Below, in pieces: positions 42,140-51,185 of a DNA stretch of 64,000 nucleotides; within the stretch, counting starts at the first letter, position 1; each line of letters starts with the position of its first letter. Under the pieces are notes generated by a model. The model worked only from the letters and a program-made list of their open reading frames with translations. It searched no databases and had not been told where the DNA came from. Origin of the DNA: Porticoccus sp905181945 (GTDB taxonomy: Bacteria; Pseudomonadota; Gammaproteobacteria; Pseudomonadales; Porticoccaceae); the NCBI RefSeq assembly GCF_047729555.1, contig NZ_CP159825.1, positions 1 through 64,000 on the forward strand, written 5' to 3'. A program made the position numbers and the translations under genes.

Positions 42140-44041
42140 ATGCAAGCTTTGCCAATTATAGTAGGTTTTGGTGGTTATAATGCTGCTGGAAGAAGTTCGT
42201 CTCATCAGGCTTTTCGCCGCATAGTTATTGAGTCTCTTTCGGAGTATCAGCAAGAGCAAACCATAGTTGGCTTGGCTTGCCTGATGAAGCTGGTCTCATG
42301 GGACGGGGAGCTTTATGTCGATGCAGAAAACAAACAGTGTACCCCGAAGCAGGTGGTAGAGGCCTTTGGTAATTTAGTGCTTAAAGGCACCTTAATCCGT
42401 CGTCTGGAGGATTCTTTATTTGATCCCAAAAAAATATACGGCCACAAACGAATAAAAATAGAGCCTCAAAATGGAGAAGCTGTAGTTTTCAGGCTAGCCA
42501 AAAAAGATATACCTGCATCGATTCCTGAGCACTGGAATATTACATATTTGGATGAAGCTTTTTGCGAGGTCAGCATTAAAGGCGCTGCAGATTTTTTAGT
42601 ACCGACATATTCTGAACAGGCAGCCAAAGCTGCAGGACAGCTCCCCTCAGGCTTTGATCCTGCTGCGCAATATAGCTCGCGTTTTCATCCCAGAGGACTT
42701 CAGTTGGCGCTACTGGGGGCCAGTGATGCGCTAGCTTCTATCGGGATTCCATGGGACAAAATAGCAGCCAGCATTCGCCCTGATGAAGTTGGTGTTTATT
42801 GCACTAGCATTATGGGACAAGTCACTAAAGAGGGGCTGGGCGGGTTACTACAGGCAAGACTTTTGGGAGAGCGGGCGACCTCAAAGCATTATGCCATGGG
42901 CCTGAATACAATGCCTGCAGATTTTGTGAACGCTTACGTAATAGGCAGTGTGGGCCACACGGCTGCAATAACAGGAGCTTGCGCATCTTTTCTTTATGTT
43001 TTGCAGGCAGCAATTCAAGATATCAGAAGCGGGCGAAGAAGGGTGGCGATAGTTGGCAGCGCTGAGGCCGGGTTGACTCCAGAAATCATGGAGGGTTTTA
43101 CCAGTATGGGCGCTCTAGGCACTGATATTAATCTTTGTAAGTTGGATTCATCGAAAACACCAAATTGGCGAAAAGCTAGCAGACCATTTGGAGAAAATTG
43201 TGGATTTACAATTGGTGAGGCTACCCAATACATAGTTCTTATGGATGACGCCCTTGCTATAGATCTTGCGGCAGACGTACATGGTGCTGTTTCTGATGTG
43301 TTTATCAATGCAGACGGCATCAAGAGATCTATATCAGCGCCTGGTGCTGGCAATTATGTTTCTTTTTCTAAAGCGGTAGCATCAGCAATTGCAATTGTAG
43401 GTGAATCAACCGTTCGCAAACACAGTTTCATTCATGCACACGGCTCTAGTACCCCTGCAAATAGAGTTACAGAATCTAGAATATTTGATCGTGTAGCAGA
43501 AGCTTTTTCTATCAAGGATTGGCCTATTACGGCTGCAAAAGCTTTCGTAGGGCACTCTTTGGCAGCAGCTAGTGGCGATCAACTCGCCTTTGCACTGGGG
43601 ACATTTAAGTACGACATACTTCCTGGCATTAAAACAGTCGATAAGATTGCTGACGATGTTGCTCAAAAACGCTTGTTTTTCCCTTTACAGGACATGGATC
43701 TTGTTAATCGAAAAATGGATGTAGCATTTGTAAATTCAAAAGGATTTGGTGGTAATAATGCTACAGCAGTAGTCCTTTCTCCGCGCAAAGTGGAGAATAT
43801 GCTGTCTGCTAGGTATGGATCAGTGATGGCAGATTACCAAAGCCGTCGAGAAGAAACTCGTCAAGCAGCAAAAAATTATGCCGAAAAAGCAGATAAAGGC
43901 AATATTCCAGTTGTCTATCGCTTCGGGGAAGCTCTAGTTCAAGAACAAGATATTGATATTTCTTGTGATGGCATACATATGCCTGGGCATAAACAGGACG
44001 TAATATTTGATAAATTAAATCCATGGGCGGACATGGATTGA
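42140..44041 (+). CDS. fabY: Beta-ketoacyl-ACP synthase FabY-like
   Basis: The protein strongly resembles FabY of Pseudomonas aeruginosa (about 634 residues), which condenses acetyl-CoA with malonyl-ACP to start fatty-acid synthesis. The start VGFGGYNAAGRSS is typical. The thiolase-fold catalytic Cys lies in GACASFLY near residue 280, the first His in HAHGSSTPANR near 433 and the second His in FVGHSLAAASGDQ near 474. NSKGFGGNN near 532 is the glycine-rich end motif. Length 633 residues, longer than FabB/FabF (about 410) by an N-terminal extension, as in FabY. It may replace FabH in this organism. Confidence 0.88.
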   Translation: MQALPIIVGFGGYNAAGRSSSHQAFRRIVIESLSEYQQEQTIVGLACLMKLVSWDGELYVDAENKQCTPKQVVEAFGNLVLKGTLIRRLEDSLFDPKKIYGHKRIKIEPQNGEAVVFRLAKKDIPASIPEHWNITYLDEAFCEVSIKGAADFLVPTYSEQAAKAAGQLPSGFDPAAQYSSRFHPRGLQLALLGASDALASIGIPWDKIAASIRPDEVGVYCTSIMGQVTKEGLGGLLQARLLGERATSKHYAMGLNTMPADFVNAYVIGSVGHTAAITGACASFLYVLQAAIQDIRSGRRRVAIVGSAEAGLTPEIMEGFTSMGALGTDINLCKLDSSKTPNWRKASRPFGENCGFTIGEATQYIVLMDDALAIDLAADVHGAVSDVFINADGIKRSISAPGAGNYVSFSKAVASAIAIVGESTVRKHSFIHAHGSSTPANRVTESRIFDRVAEAFSIKDWPITAAKAFVGHSLAAASGDQLAFALGTFKYDILPGIKTVDKIADDVAQKRLFFPLQDMDLVNRKMDVAFVNSKGFGGNNATAVVLSPRKVENMLSARYGSVMADYQSRREETRQAAKNYAEKADKGNIPVVYRFGEALVQEQDIDISCDGIHMPGHKQDVIFDKLNPWADMD

Positions 44042-44086
44042 AAGGCATGCAAAGCTAAATCAGTCTATTTTGCGCAGAGAATAAGT

Positions 44087-45562
44087 TTATTTTTCGATGC
44101 CTAAGGATTCCCACAGCCTGTCAATTTTTTCTTTTATTTTGGTATCCATTTCGATTGGTTTCCCCCACTCTCTATCTGTTTCACTCGGCCATTTATTAGT
44201 GGCGTCAAACCCTACCTTTGAGCCCAATCCAGAGACAGGAGAAGCAAAGTCTAAATAATCAATGGGGGTGTTATCAATTATCACCATATCTCGCTTAGGG
44301 TCCATTCGAGTTGTAATGGCCCATATTACATCACTCCACTCGCGAGGATTCACATCGTCATCTACAACAACTACAAATTTCGTGTACATGAATTGTCGTA
44401 AAAAAGACCAAACTCCCATCATCACTCGCTTGGCGTGGCCAGGATACTTTTTCTTCATCGAAACAACAGCCATGCGATAGGAGCAACCTTCAGGTGGAAG
44501 ATAAAAATCAATAATTTCTGGAAATTGTTTTTGTAGAATAGGAACGAATATTTCGTTCAGTGCTACCCCCAGAATGGCTGGCTCGTCAGGAGGTCTGCCA
44601 GTATAAGTACTATGATAGATCGGGTTTTTGCGATGAGTGATTCTTTCCACCGTAAAAACTGGAAATTGATCCACTTCATTATAGTAGCCAGTATGGTCTC
44701 CAAAAGGGCCTTCAGTCGCCATTTCGTCTGGATAAAGAAAGCCTTCTAGGATAAATTCAGCGCTTGCTGGCACTTGAAGGTCGCTGCCCAAACAGCCCAC
44801 CACCTTTGTTTTTTCACCCCTTAGTAGTCCTGCAAAAGCATATTCTGAGAGAGTATCTGGCACAGGTGTGACTGCACCTAGTATAGTTGCGGGGTCAGCA
44901 CCTAAAGCTACAGCAATTGGGAATGGTTCTCCAGGATGGGCTAGTTGCCAGTCTTGAAAATCAAGCGCCCCTCCTCGATGAGACAACCATCGCATGATTA
45001 GTTTATTTTTCCCTATTACCTGCTGGCGATAAATACCTAGATTTTGTCTTTCTTTCTCTGGACCTCGGGTGATAACTAGCGGCCAAGTAATCAGTGGCCC
45101 CGCATCACCTGGCCAGCAGGTCTGAATTGGTAGTTTGTTTAAATCAACATCTGCACCTTCAATGATAAAATCTTGGCAGGCAGCTTTTTTTACAACCTGT
45201 GCTGGCATGTTTAGAATTTGTTTAAACTTATCACGATTTCCCCAGAGGTCTTTTATTCCTTTCGGCGGTTCTGGCTCTTTTAGAAAAGCGAGCAACTCTC
45301 CTACTTCTCGCAGGGCAAGAAGAGTTTCTTTTCCCATGCCCATCGCAACTCTTTCTGGCGTACCAAAAAGATTGCCTAACACAGGAATATCGAATCCTTT
45401 GGGATTTTCAAATAATAGAGCTGGGCCGCCAGCGCGAAGGGTACGGTCACAAATTTCCGTCATCTCTAGAACAGGATCAACTTCGACTTTAATGCGCTTT
45501 AATTCGCCGCGCTTTTCTAGGAATTTAATAAACTCCCTAAGATCTGAGTGTTTTATTGTCAT
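44087..45562 (-). CDS. ubiD: UbiD family 3-octaprenyl-4-hydroxybenzoate decarboxylase
   Basis: UbiD uses prenylated FMN (made by UbiX) to decarboxylate the ubiquinone precursor. Family blocks are DLREFIKFLEKRGELKRI near residue 6, NRDKF near 108, GPLITWPLVITRGPE near 155, NLGIYRQQV near 173, GPFGDHTGYY near 284 and THRKNPIYHSTYTGRPPDEPA near 305-325 in segments. 491 residues match the family. It is convergent with fabY and divergent from rpe. Confidence 0.95.
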   Translation of the reverse strand: MTIKHSDLREFIKFLEKRGELKRIKVEVDPVLEMTEICDRTLRAGGPALLFENPKGFDIPVLGNLFGTPERVAMGMGKETLLALREVGELLAFLKEPEPPKGIKDLWGNRDKFKQILNMPAQVVKKAACQDFIIEGADVDLNKLPIQTCWPGDAGPLITWPLVITRGPEKERQNLGIYRQQVIGKNKLIMRWLSHRGGALDFQDWQLAHPGEPFPIAVALGADPATILGAVTPVPDTLSEYAFAGLLRGEKTKVVGCLGSDLQVPASAEFILEGFLYPDEMATEGPFGDHTGYYNEVDQFPVFTVERITHRKNPIYHSTYTGRPPDEPAILGVALNEIFVPILQKQFPEIIDFYLPPEGCSYRMAVVSMKKKYPGHAKRVMMGVWSFLRQFMYTKFVVVVDDDVNPREWSDVIWAITTRMDPKRDMVIIDNTPIDYLDFASPVSGLGSKVGFDATNKWPSETDREWGKPIEMDTKIKEKIDRLWESLGIEK

Positions 45563-45608
45563 GTTAGATAATAGTTAGAAATAGGTATACTCCAAGTGTT
45601 ACGATAAA

Positions 45609-45636
45609 AACTTGTAATTGCAACTTCTTACAAGTT
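45609..45636. repeat. Inverted repeat between ubiD and rpe
   Basis: AACTTGTAA (45609-45617) and TTACAAGTT (45628-45636) are perfect 9-bp complements around a 10-base loop. It lies 47 bp from the ubiD start and 93 bp from the rpe start, in the divergent promoter region. It may be an operator or a leader hairpin; it does not resemble the E. coli TrpR operator. Confidence 0.4.
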
Positions 45637-45728
45637 GTTAAGTAAGCTAAAATTGTATCTGAAATTCTAGATCGTAGCGCTAAATAATCGATTTATAAGT
45701 ATATTCTGAGCTCCAAAAAGAGAAATAC

Positions 45729-46412
45729 ATGAATAATTTTCTTATAGCACCATCAATCCTGTCCGCAGACTTTGCTCGATTGGGAGAGGAGGTAGAGGCT
45801 GTTATTGATGCAGGTGCTAACCTAGTCCATTTCGATGTAATGGATAATCATTATGTGCCTAATTTGACTATTGGCCCCATGGTTTGCAAGGCGTTGCGTG
45901 ACCATGGGATAGTAGCCTCTATTGATGTGCACCTCATGGTTGACCCCGTAGACCAGCTTATTAACAGTTTTTCTGCTGCCGGCGCTAACTGGATAACCTT
46001 TCATCCGGAGGCTTCTCAGGATGTTGATCGCTCCCTGCAACTGATAAGAGATGCAGGATGTAAAGGTGGTTTAGCGTTAAATCCCGAAACGGGGCTTGAT
46101 GAGATAAAACACTTTTTAAAAAAAGTGGATATAATTCTACTAATGTCTGTAAACCCTGGCTTTGGGGGACAAAAATTTATTCCAGCGACATTAGGTAAGT
46201 TGCGTGAAGCTCGTACCCTTATTGATAACAGTGGGCTAGACATTCGCCTGGAGATCGATGGGGGTGTTACCACTAAAAATATTAGAGCAATTGCTGAAGC
46301 AGGGGCAGATACTTTTGTTGCCGGTTCAGCCATCTATGGTTCTGATGATTATCGTCAAGCCATTAATTGTATGCGTGCAGAATTATCCAAATTGGAGTTT
46401 GAGCAGTCATGA
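45729..46412 (+). CDS. rpe: Ribulose-phosphate 3-epimerase
   Basis: Rpe interconverts ribulose 5-phosphate and xylulose 5-phosphate in the pentose phosphate pathway. It is a TIM barrel with SILSADFARLGEEV near residue 9, HFDVMDNHYVPNLTIGP near 34 (metal-binding His and Asp), MSVNPGFGGQKFI near 139 and LEIDGGVTTKN near 175. 227 residues. Its stop overlaps the trpE start (ATGA). In Pseudomonas gph lies between rpe and trpE; here it is absent. Confidence 0.96.
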   Translation: MNNFLIAPSILSADFARLGEEVEAVIDAGANLVHFDVMDNHYVPNLTIGPMVCKALRDHGIVASIDVHLMVDPVDQLINSFSAAGANWITFHPEASQDVDRSLQLIRDAGCKGGLALNPETGLDEIKHFLKKVDIILLMSVNPGFGGQKFIPATLGKLREARTLIDNSGLDIRLEIDGGVTTKNIRAIAEAGADTFVAGSAIYGSDDYRQAINCMRAELSKLEFEQS

Positions 46413-47875
46413 CCCCTGAGCATTTTGCCGAGCTAGCTAAGCAAAATTACAGTCGAATCCCAGTGATACGAGAAGTTCTGGCCGATCTAGAAACACCATT
46501 GTCTTGTTATTTAAAGCTAGCAAGAGGGCCATACTCGTATTTATTTGAATCTGTTCATGGTGGCGAAAAATGGGGGCGTTATTCCCTCATAGGCCTGCCA
46601 TCAAGTACCATTATAAAGGTCTTCGGCGATCAATTGGTGATAGAAAAAAATAATCAAATTATAGAATCTAAGACTACGATAGATCCTCTAAGTGATATTG
46701 AAGCTTTTCAGTCCAGATACCAGATACCTGAGTTACCTGAGTTGCCTCGCTTCACAGGAGGACTTGTAGGTTATTTTAGCTACGATACCGTACGTTATGT
46801 TGAGGAAAGATTAAAGCAATCGGCACCCAAAGATGATTTAGGCAATCCAGATATCTTATTGATGGTGTCTGATGAAGTGGTAATTTTTGATAATCTGCTG
46901 GGAAAACTAATTTTTGTTGTTCACCAGGATGCTTGTGATATAAACGCCTGGGGTAAGGCCCAGCAACGACTAGATGAGCTTGAAGCTAAACTCAAAAATT
47001 CTGTTCCGGATCTGCCATCATTGAACTTAGATAGTAAAGAACAAAGTGAATCTGCTTTTGTGTCTAGTTTTGGCGAAGAGAATTTTCTGGAAGCAGTCAG
47101 CAAGATAAAAGACTACGTGTTAGCCGGCGATGCAATGCAGGTTGTTCCATCGCAGCGGTTATCTCTAGACTTTAATGCCGAACCCTTGAATCTTTATAGG
47201 GCATTACGCTGCCTTAATCCATCCCCTTATATGTACTTTCTGGATCTAGACTCCTTTCATATAGCAGGGTCATCGCCAGAAATTTTAGCTCGTCTAGAGG
47301 ATGGAGCGGTAACAGTGAGACCTATCGCCGGAACTCGTCGTCGCGGACACACCTCCGAGGAAGACCTATCCCTAGAAAAAGAGCTGCTAAGTGACCCCAA
47401 AGAAATTGCAGAGCATTTGATGCTCATTGATTTGGGTCGCAACGATGTGGGAAGAGTTGCCCAAATAGGAACAGTAGAAGTCACTGATCAGATGCTAGTA
47501 GAGCGTTATTCGCATGTTATGCACATTACATCTAATGTGACTGGTCAGGTGAAGCCAGGCACTACGGCTATGGACGTGCTGCGAGCAACGTTACCGGCTG
47601 GTACTTTGAGCGGAGCTCCAAAAATTCGTGCTATGGAAATAATTGACGAGCTTGAGCCAGTGAAGCGCGGGGTGTATGGGGGAGCTGTAGGCTATATTGG
47701 CTGGAATGGCAATATGGATACTGCTATTGCCATCAGAACCGCAGTAATTAAAGACGGTAAGCTTTATGTGCAAGCTGGCGCCGGAGTAGTAGCAGATTCG
47801 GTTCCAGAACTGGAATGGAAAGAAACTATAAATAAAGCACGCGCTATTTTTCGTGCTGTTGATTTAGTCGTCTAA
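46409..47875 (+). CDS. trpE: Anthranilate synthase component I
   Basis: TrpE converts chorismate to anthranilate using ammonia from TrpG. The N-terminal feedback region shows YLFESVHGGEKWGRYSLIG near 45-63, with the Ser that contacts tryptophan in related enzymes. The catalytic half contains GDAMQVVPSQRLS near 235, IAGSSPEILARLEDG near 288, RPIAGTRRRG near 308 and SGAPKIRAMEIIDELEP near 395. 488 residues. Translationally coupled to rpe by a 4-base overlap, 12 bp from trpG. I see no attenuator leader peptide because rpe occupies that space. Confidence 0.96.
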   Translation: MTPEHFAELAKQNYSRIPVIREVLADLETPLSCYLKLARGPYSYLFESVHGGEKWGRYSLIGLPSSTIIKVFGDQLVIEKNNQIIESKTTIDPLSDIEAFQSRYQIPELPELPRFTGGLVGYFSYDTVRYVEERLKQSAPKDDLGNPDILLMVSDEVVIFDNLLGKLIFVVHQDACDINAWGKAQQRLDELEAKLKNSVPDLPSLNLDSKEQSESAFVSSFGEENFLEAVSKIKDYVLAGDAMQVVPSQRLSLDFNAEPLNLYRALRCLNPSPYMYFLDLDSFHIAGSSPEILARLEDGAVTVRPIAGTRRRGHTSEEDLSLEKELLSDPKEIAEHLMLIDLGRNDVGRVAQIGTVEVTDQMLVERYSHVMHITSNVTGQVKPGTTAMDVLRATLPAGTLSGAPKIRAMEIIDELEPVKRGVYGGAVGYIGWNGNMDTAIAIRTAVIKDGKLYVQAGAGVVADSVPELEWKETINKARAIFRAVDLVV

Positions 47876-47887
47876 GGCACCCTGGCT

Positions 47888-48466
47888 ATGATTTTAATGA
47901 TTGACAATTATGATTCGTTTACCTATAACGTAGTGCAGTACTTGGGAGAACTCAAGGCTGAGGTGCGCGTCATCCGTAATGATGAGCTGACATTAGACCA
48001 AATCCAATCAATAGCCCCAGAAAAAATTGTTATCTCCCCTGGACCATGTACCCCTAACGAAGCAGGCATTTCTGTTGCGGCGATTGAACATTTTTCTGGA
48101 AAAATCCCTATCCTAGGCATTTGTCTGGGCCATCAAAGTATTGGCCAAGCTTTTGGTGGAAAAATTATACGAGCCAGAAATGTAATGCATGGGAAAACGT
48201 CCTTTATTTATCATAACAACAAGGGAGTATTTAAAGGCTTGCCCAATCCTTTTGAGGCAACTCGCTATCATTCCTTAATTGTCGAAAGGGAAAGTTTGCC
48301 GCGTTGTCTTGAAGAGACTGCCTGGACTAAAAAATCGACAGGAGAGATTGATGAAATTATGGGTTTTCGTCACCGCGATTTTGCAGTAGAAGGCGTACAA
48401 TTCCATCCAGAATCGATTCTTACTGAAAATGGGCACGACTTGCTCGAAAATTTTTTGAAAAACTAA
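47888..48466 (+). CDS. trpG: Anthranilate synthase component II (glutamine amidotransferase)
   Basis: TrpG is a class I glutamine amidotransferase that feeds ammonia to TrpE. MIDNYDSFTYNVVQYLGEL near residue 4 is the family start. The catalytic Cys is in GICLGHQSIGQ near 77, and His-Glu lie in QFHPESILTE near 176. 192 residues. The same subunit may also serve p-aminobenzoate synthesis, as in bacteria with a single copy; that cannot be decided here. trpD follows after 8 bp. Confidence 0.94.
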   Translation: MILMIDNYDSFTYNVVQYLGELKAEVRVIRNDELTLDQIQSIAPEKIVISPGPCTPNEAGISVAAIEHFSGKIPILGICLGHQSIGQAFGGKIIRARNVMHGKTSFIYHNNKGVFKGLPNPFEATRYHSLIVERESLPRCLEETAWTKKSTGEIDEIMGFRHRDFAVEGVQFHPESILTENGHDLLENFLKN

Positions 48467-48474
48467 AAAAGGCT

Positions 48475-49512
48475 ATGATGGACATTCAGCAGGCAATTAA
48501 CAAAATTTTGAATGGCCATAATCTTTCGATCAGTGACATGCGTGAAGCAATGATGCAGATTATGACGGGAAAAGCTACCGATGCTCAGATAGGTGGATTT
48601 TTGATCGGACTGCGCATGAAGGGTGAAACGGTCGAAGAGATTACTGGTGCGGCCCAAATAATGCGTGAACTATCAGTGCCATTACACTTAACAAATGAGC
48701 ATTTGGTGGATATCGTTGGAACAGGTGGCGATAGCGCAGGGATCTTTAATGTGTCTACAGCAAGTATTTTTGTTGCGGCAGCAGCAGGTGCGAACATTGC
48801 CAAACATGGCAATAGAGGGGTTAGTAGCAGCAGTGGTAGCGCAGATTTGCTAGAGTATGCGGGGGTAAATTTAGATTTATCAGCAGAACAGATAGGCCTT
48901 TGCGTAGAAGAGGTTGGGGTTGGTTTTATGTTTGCCATTAATCATCATGGCGCAATGAAGCATGCTGTTGGTGCACGCAAAGAGCTTGGCGTACGTACTA
49001 TTTTTAATCTGCTGGGTCCGCTCACCAATCCAGCCAAAGTTCCCAATATGCTGCTGGGCGTTTATGATCGCAAATGGTTAATCCCGCTTGCAGAAGTAAT
49101 GAGGGCACTAGGCTGCGAACATGTACTTGTTGTTCATTCTCAGGATGGATTGGACGAGATTAGTATTTCGTCTGATACCTGGATTGTAGAACTCAAAGAC
49201 GGCGAAATTAGCGAATACACTTTAATGCCAGAAGATTTTGGAATGAGCAAAGGTAATCTTGACGACCTGAAGATTTCTGATGCAAAAGAAAGCTTGGATT
49301 TGATAAAGTTAGCGCTGTCTAAGCAGCGCGTCTTTTCTTCTAAGGTTGAGTCTGCATCTGATATAATTGCGTTAAATGCTGGAGCAGCACTTTATGTTTC
49401 CGGCGTCGCGAATAATTTAGCAGAAGGTGTTATTTTAGCGCAAGACGCTATTGGTAGTGGCTTAGCTAAGGAAAAAATTTCTGAGCTTGCTGCGTTTACT
49501 CGTTGTTTTTAG
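48475..49512 (+). CDS. trpD: Anthranilate phosphoribosyltransferase
   Basis: TrpD transfers the phosphoribosyl group to anthranilate. The PRPP-binding motif VDIVGTGGDSAGIFNVSTAS lies near residue 77, KHGNRGVSSSSGSADLLE near 105 and GVRTIFNLLGPLTNPA near 168. 345 residues. The start may be ATG 48475 or ATG 48478; an AAGG motif favours the second by a small margin. The trpE-G-D-C order matches Pseudomonas. Confidence 0.96.
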   Translation: MMDIQQAINKILNGHNLSISDMREAMMQIMTGKATDAQIGGFLIGLRMKGETVEEITGAAQIMRELSVPLHLTNEHLVDIVGTGGDSAGIFNVSTASIFVAAAAGANIAKHGNRGVSSSSGSADLLEYAGVNLDLSAEQIGLCVEEVGVGFMFAINHHGAMKHAVGARKELGVRTIFNLLGPLTNPAKVPNMLLGVYDRKWLIPLAEVMRALGCEHVLVVHSQDGLDEISISSDTWIVELKDGEISEYTLMPEDFGMSKGNLDDLKISDAKESLDLIKLALSKQRVFSSKVESASDIIALNAGAALYVSGVANNLAEGVILAQDAIGSGLAKEKISELAAFTRCF

Positions 49513-49547
49513 GCAAGAAAAATATTACAAATCGTAGTCAAAATATC

Positions 49548-50363
49548 ATGGATGCAGCATTGGATACTCCAACAGTTTTAAAAAAAATTCTAACTAAAAA
49601 GATAGCAGAGGTCGCTAGTCGACGGCGAAATGTGTCGCTGGCCGAGTTAGAGCAGCAATGTTGCGGAGAGCTAAAAAACAGAGAAGTAAGAAGTTTTTCA
49701 GGCGCCCTTTCTGCAAAAATAAATACAGGAGTATCTGCAGTTATTGCCGAAATTAAAAAGGCATCACCTAGCAAAGGGGTGATCAGAGAAAATTTTGACC
49801 CTGAAAAAATTGCTATAAGTTATCAGAAAGGCGGCGCAGCTTGCTTGTCTGTTTTGACGGAAAGTGCTTTTTTCCAAGGCTCAGATGATTATTTAAAAAT
49901 AGCCAGAAACGCCACCTGTTTGCCAGTTTTAAGAAAGGATTTCATAGTTGATCCTTATCAAGTCTATGAGTCTTATGCGCTAGGCGCAGATTGTATTTTA
50001 TTGATTGTTGCAGCTTTGAGCCAGATAGACATAGAGGAGCTGCATGGAGTTGCCCGACAGCTTGGCCTGGATGTGTTGATGGAGGTTCACAATGAAGAAG
50101 AGCTTGATAGAGCCCTGTTGATTGATAATCCAATGATTGGAATCAATAATCGTAATCTGCATACTTTTGAAACAAGTCTTGATACAACTATTCAGCTCTT
50201 GAATAAGATTCCAAAAAATAGAATTATTATTACTGAAAGCGGCATACTCAATTCAGACGATGTTGCCACCATGAAAGATCATGATGTAAATGCTTTTTTG
50301 GTGGGTGAAACATTTATGCGTGCAGATGATCCAGGATTAAAATTATCTGAAATGTTTATGTAG
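49548..50363 (+). CDS. trpC: Indole-3-glycerol phosphate synthase
   Basis: TrpC closes the indole ring from carboxyphenylaminodeoxyribulose phosphate. It is a TIM barrel with the catalytic Lys in IAEIKKASPSKG near residue 66, VLRKDFIVDPYQVYE near 120, IGINNRNLHTF near 192 and ITESGI near 225. I choose ATG 49548 (271 residues); the frame is open back to TTG 49503, inside the end of trpD, but that adds an atypical leader. It stands alone as in Pseudomonas, not fused to TrpF. Confidence 0.95.
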   Translation: MDAALDTPTVLKKILTKKIAEVASRRRNVSLAELEQQCCGELKNREVRSFSGALSAKINTGVSAVIAEIKKASPSKGVIRENFDPEKIAISYQKGGAACLSVLTESAFFQGSDDYLKIARNATCLPVLRKDFIVDPYQVYESYALGADCILLIVAALSQIDIEELHGVARQLGLDVLMEVHNEEELDRALLIDNPMIGINNRNLHTFETSLDTTIQLLNKIPKNRIIITESGILNSDDVATMKDHDVNAFLVGETFMRADDPGLKLSEMFM

Positions 50364-50428
50364 ACTAGGATTTTTAGCTTAGCTATAAGTACATGAATTT
50401 TTTAAATTTCTTGAGGCCTTTTATTTTT

Positions 50429-50854
50429 ATGAAAGCAAAGATTACATGGGGTGGAGAGGTTAAATTTATAGCCGAGTCTGAGTCTGGACACAGGATTATC
50501 ATGGATGGTCCTCCAGATTATGGCGGTGGAAATGCAGGACCTCGACCTATGGAGATGATGCTGATGGGGATGGGAGGTTGCTCAGCTTTTGATGTGGTTC
50601 ATATTTTGCAGAAAAGCCATCAAAGCGTAGCGACTTGCGTGGCAGAAATTACTGCAGTCAGAGCCAAAGAGGTTCCTGCAGTATTTACTAAAATACATCT
50701 ACATTTTCTGGTGTCAGGCGACAATCTAAAAGAAAGCATAGTGCGTAACGCAGTTAAGCTGTCCGCTGAAAAATATTGCTCCGCTTCTATTATGCTCACC
50801 AAGGGTGGCGTCGAGGTTACTCACACATTCGAGATTAATAGCCCTAAAGTCTGA
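50429..50854 (+). CDS. OsmC/Ohr-family protein
   Basis: This 141-residue protein matches the YhfA-type OsmC subgroup. The start MKAKITWGG is typical and favours ATG 50429 over ATG 50393. The conserved redox Cys lie in GMGGCSAFDVV near residue 51 and in SAEKYCSASIML near 114, and FTKIHLHFLV near 88 is a family block. OsmC relatives reduce organic peroxides, but the YhfA subgroup function is not well defined. It lies downstream of trpC; in Pseudomonas the vfr/crp gene lies between them and is absent here. Confidence 0.85.
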   Translation: MKAKITWGGEVKFIAESESGHRIIMDGPPDYGGGNAGPRPMEMMLMGMGGCSAFDVVHILQKSHQSVATCVAEITAVRAKEVPAVFTKIHLHFLVSGDNLKESIVRNAVKLSAEKYCSASIMLTKGGVEVTHTFEINSPKV

Positions 50855-50873
50855 TTGTCAAAAATTAGCAATT

Positions 50874-50897
50874 AAAAAAAGGCAGCTTATGCCGCCT
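50874..50897 (-). terminator. Minus-strand terminator-like hairpin after the OsmC gene
   Basis: On the minus strand AGGCGGC pairs with GCTGCCT around ATAA (one G-U pair), followed by seven T residues. It has terminator form for transcription running leftward and may block antisense reading into osmC and trpC. On the plus strand the hairpin lacks a T tract. Confidence 0.5.
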
Positions 50898-51004
50898 ATA
50901 AAAGAATACTGAGGGAGAAGAACAAACAAGATTTTCAATTTGGTGGAATCGGTCCTGGAAAGCGATTCAATAATCTACTCATCAACAAAATAAATATACA
51001 GCAC

Positions 51005-51033
51005 TTGACACACATTCTTAAAATGTATATATA
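51005..51033 (+). promoter_or_regulatory. Sigma-70-type promoter upstream of the LysR gene
   Basis: TTGACA (51005-51010), a 17-base spacer and TATATA (51028-51033) form a near-consensus promoter. It points to the LysR gene 150 bp downstream. The rest of the gap of about 330 bp between the OsmC gene and the regulator (50855-51185) holds the hairpin at 50874, two inverted repeats and no credible ORF. Confidence 0.6.
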
Positions 51034-51075
51034 TTATGTTATCTATAATTTTTAGGAATAACAATTAATGGGTTA

Positions 51076-51091
51076 CTCTATAGATATAGAG
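51076..51091. repeat. Inverted repeat 1 in the LysR leader
   Basis: CTCTATA-GA-TATAGAG is a perfect 7-bp palindrome lying about 45 bp downstream of the -10 element. It could be an operator for the adjacent LysR regulator or a leader hairpin. Confidence 0.35.
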
Positions 51092-51111
51092 TGCGCCTAC
51101 CATGCTTATAT

Positions 51112-51129
51112 AATGCTGTTGCCAGCATT
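51112..51129. repeat. Inverted repeat 2 in the LysR leader
   Basis: AATGCTG-TTGC-CAGCATT is a perfect 7-bp inverted repeat, 36 bp downstream of the first one. Paired dyads of this size suit autoregulation by a LysR protein, but the position downstream of the promoter is not typical. Confidence 0.35.
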
Positions 51130-51185
51130 CATCTGCTGCTATCTAAGATGGCAGTTTACCTCTTTAGTGCTATCTAGTTTGGAGT

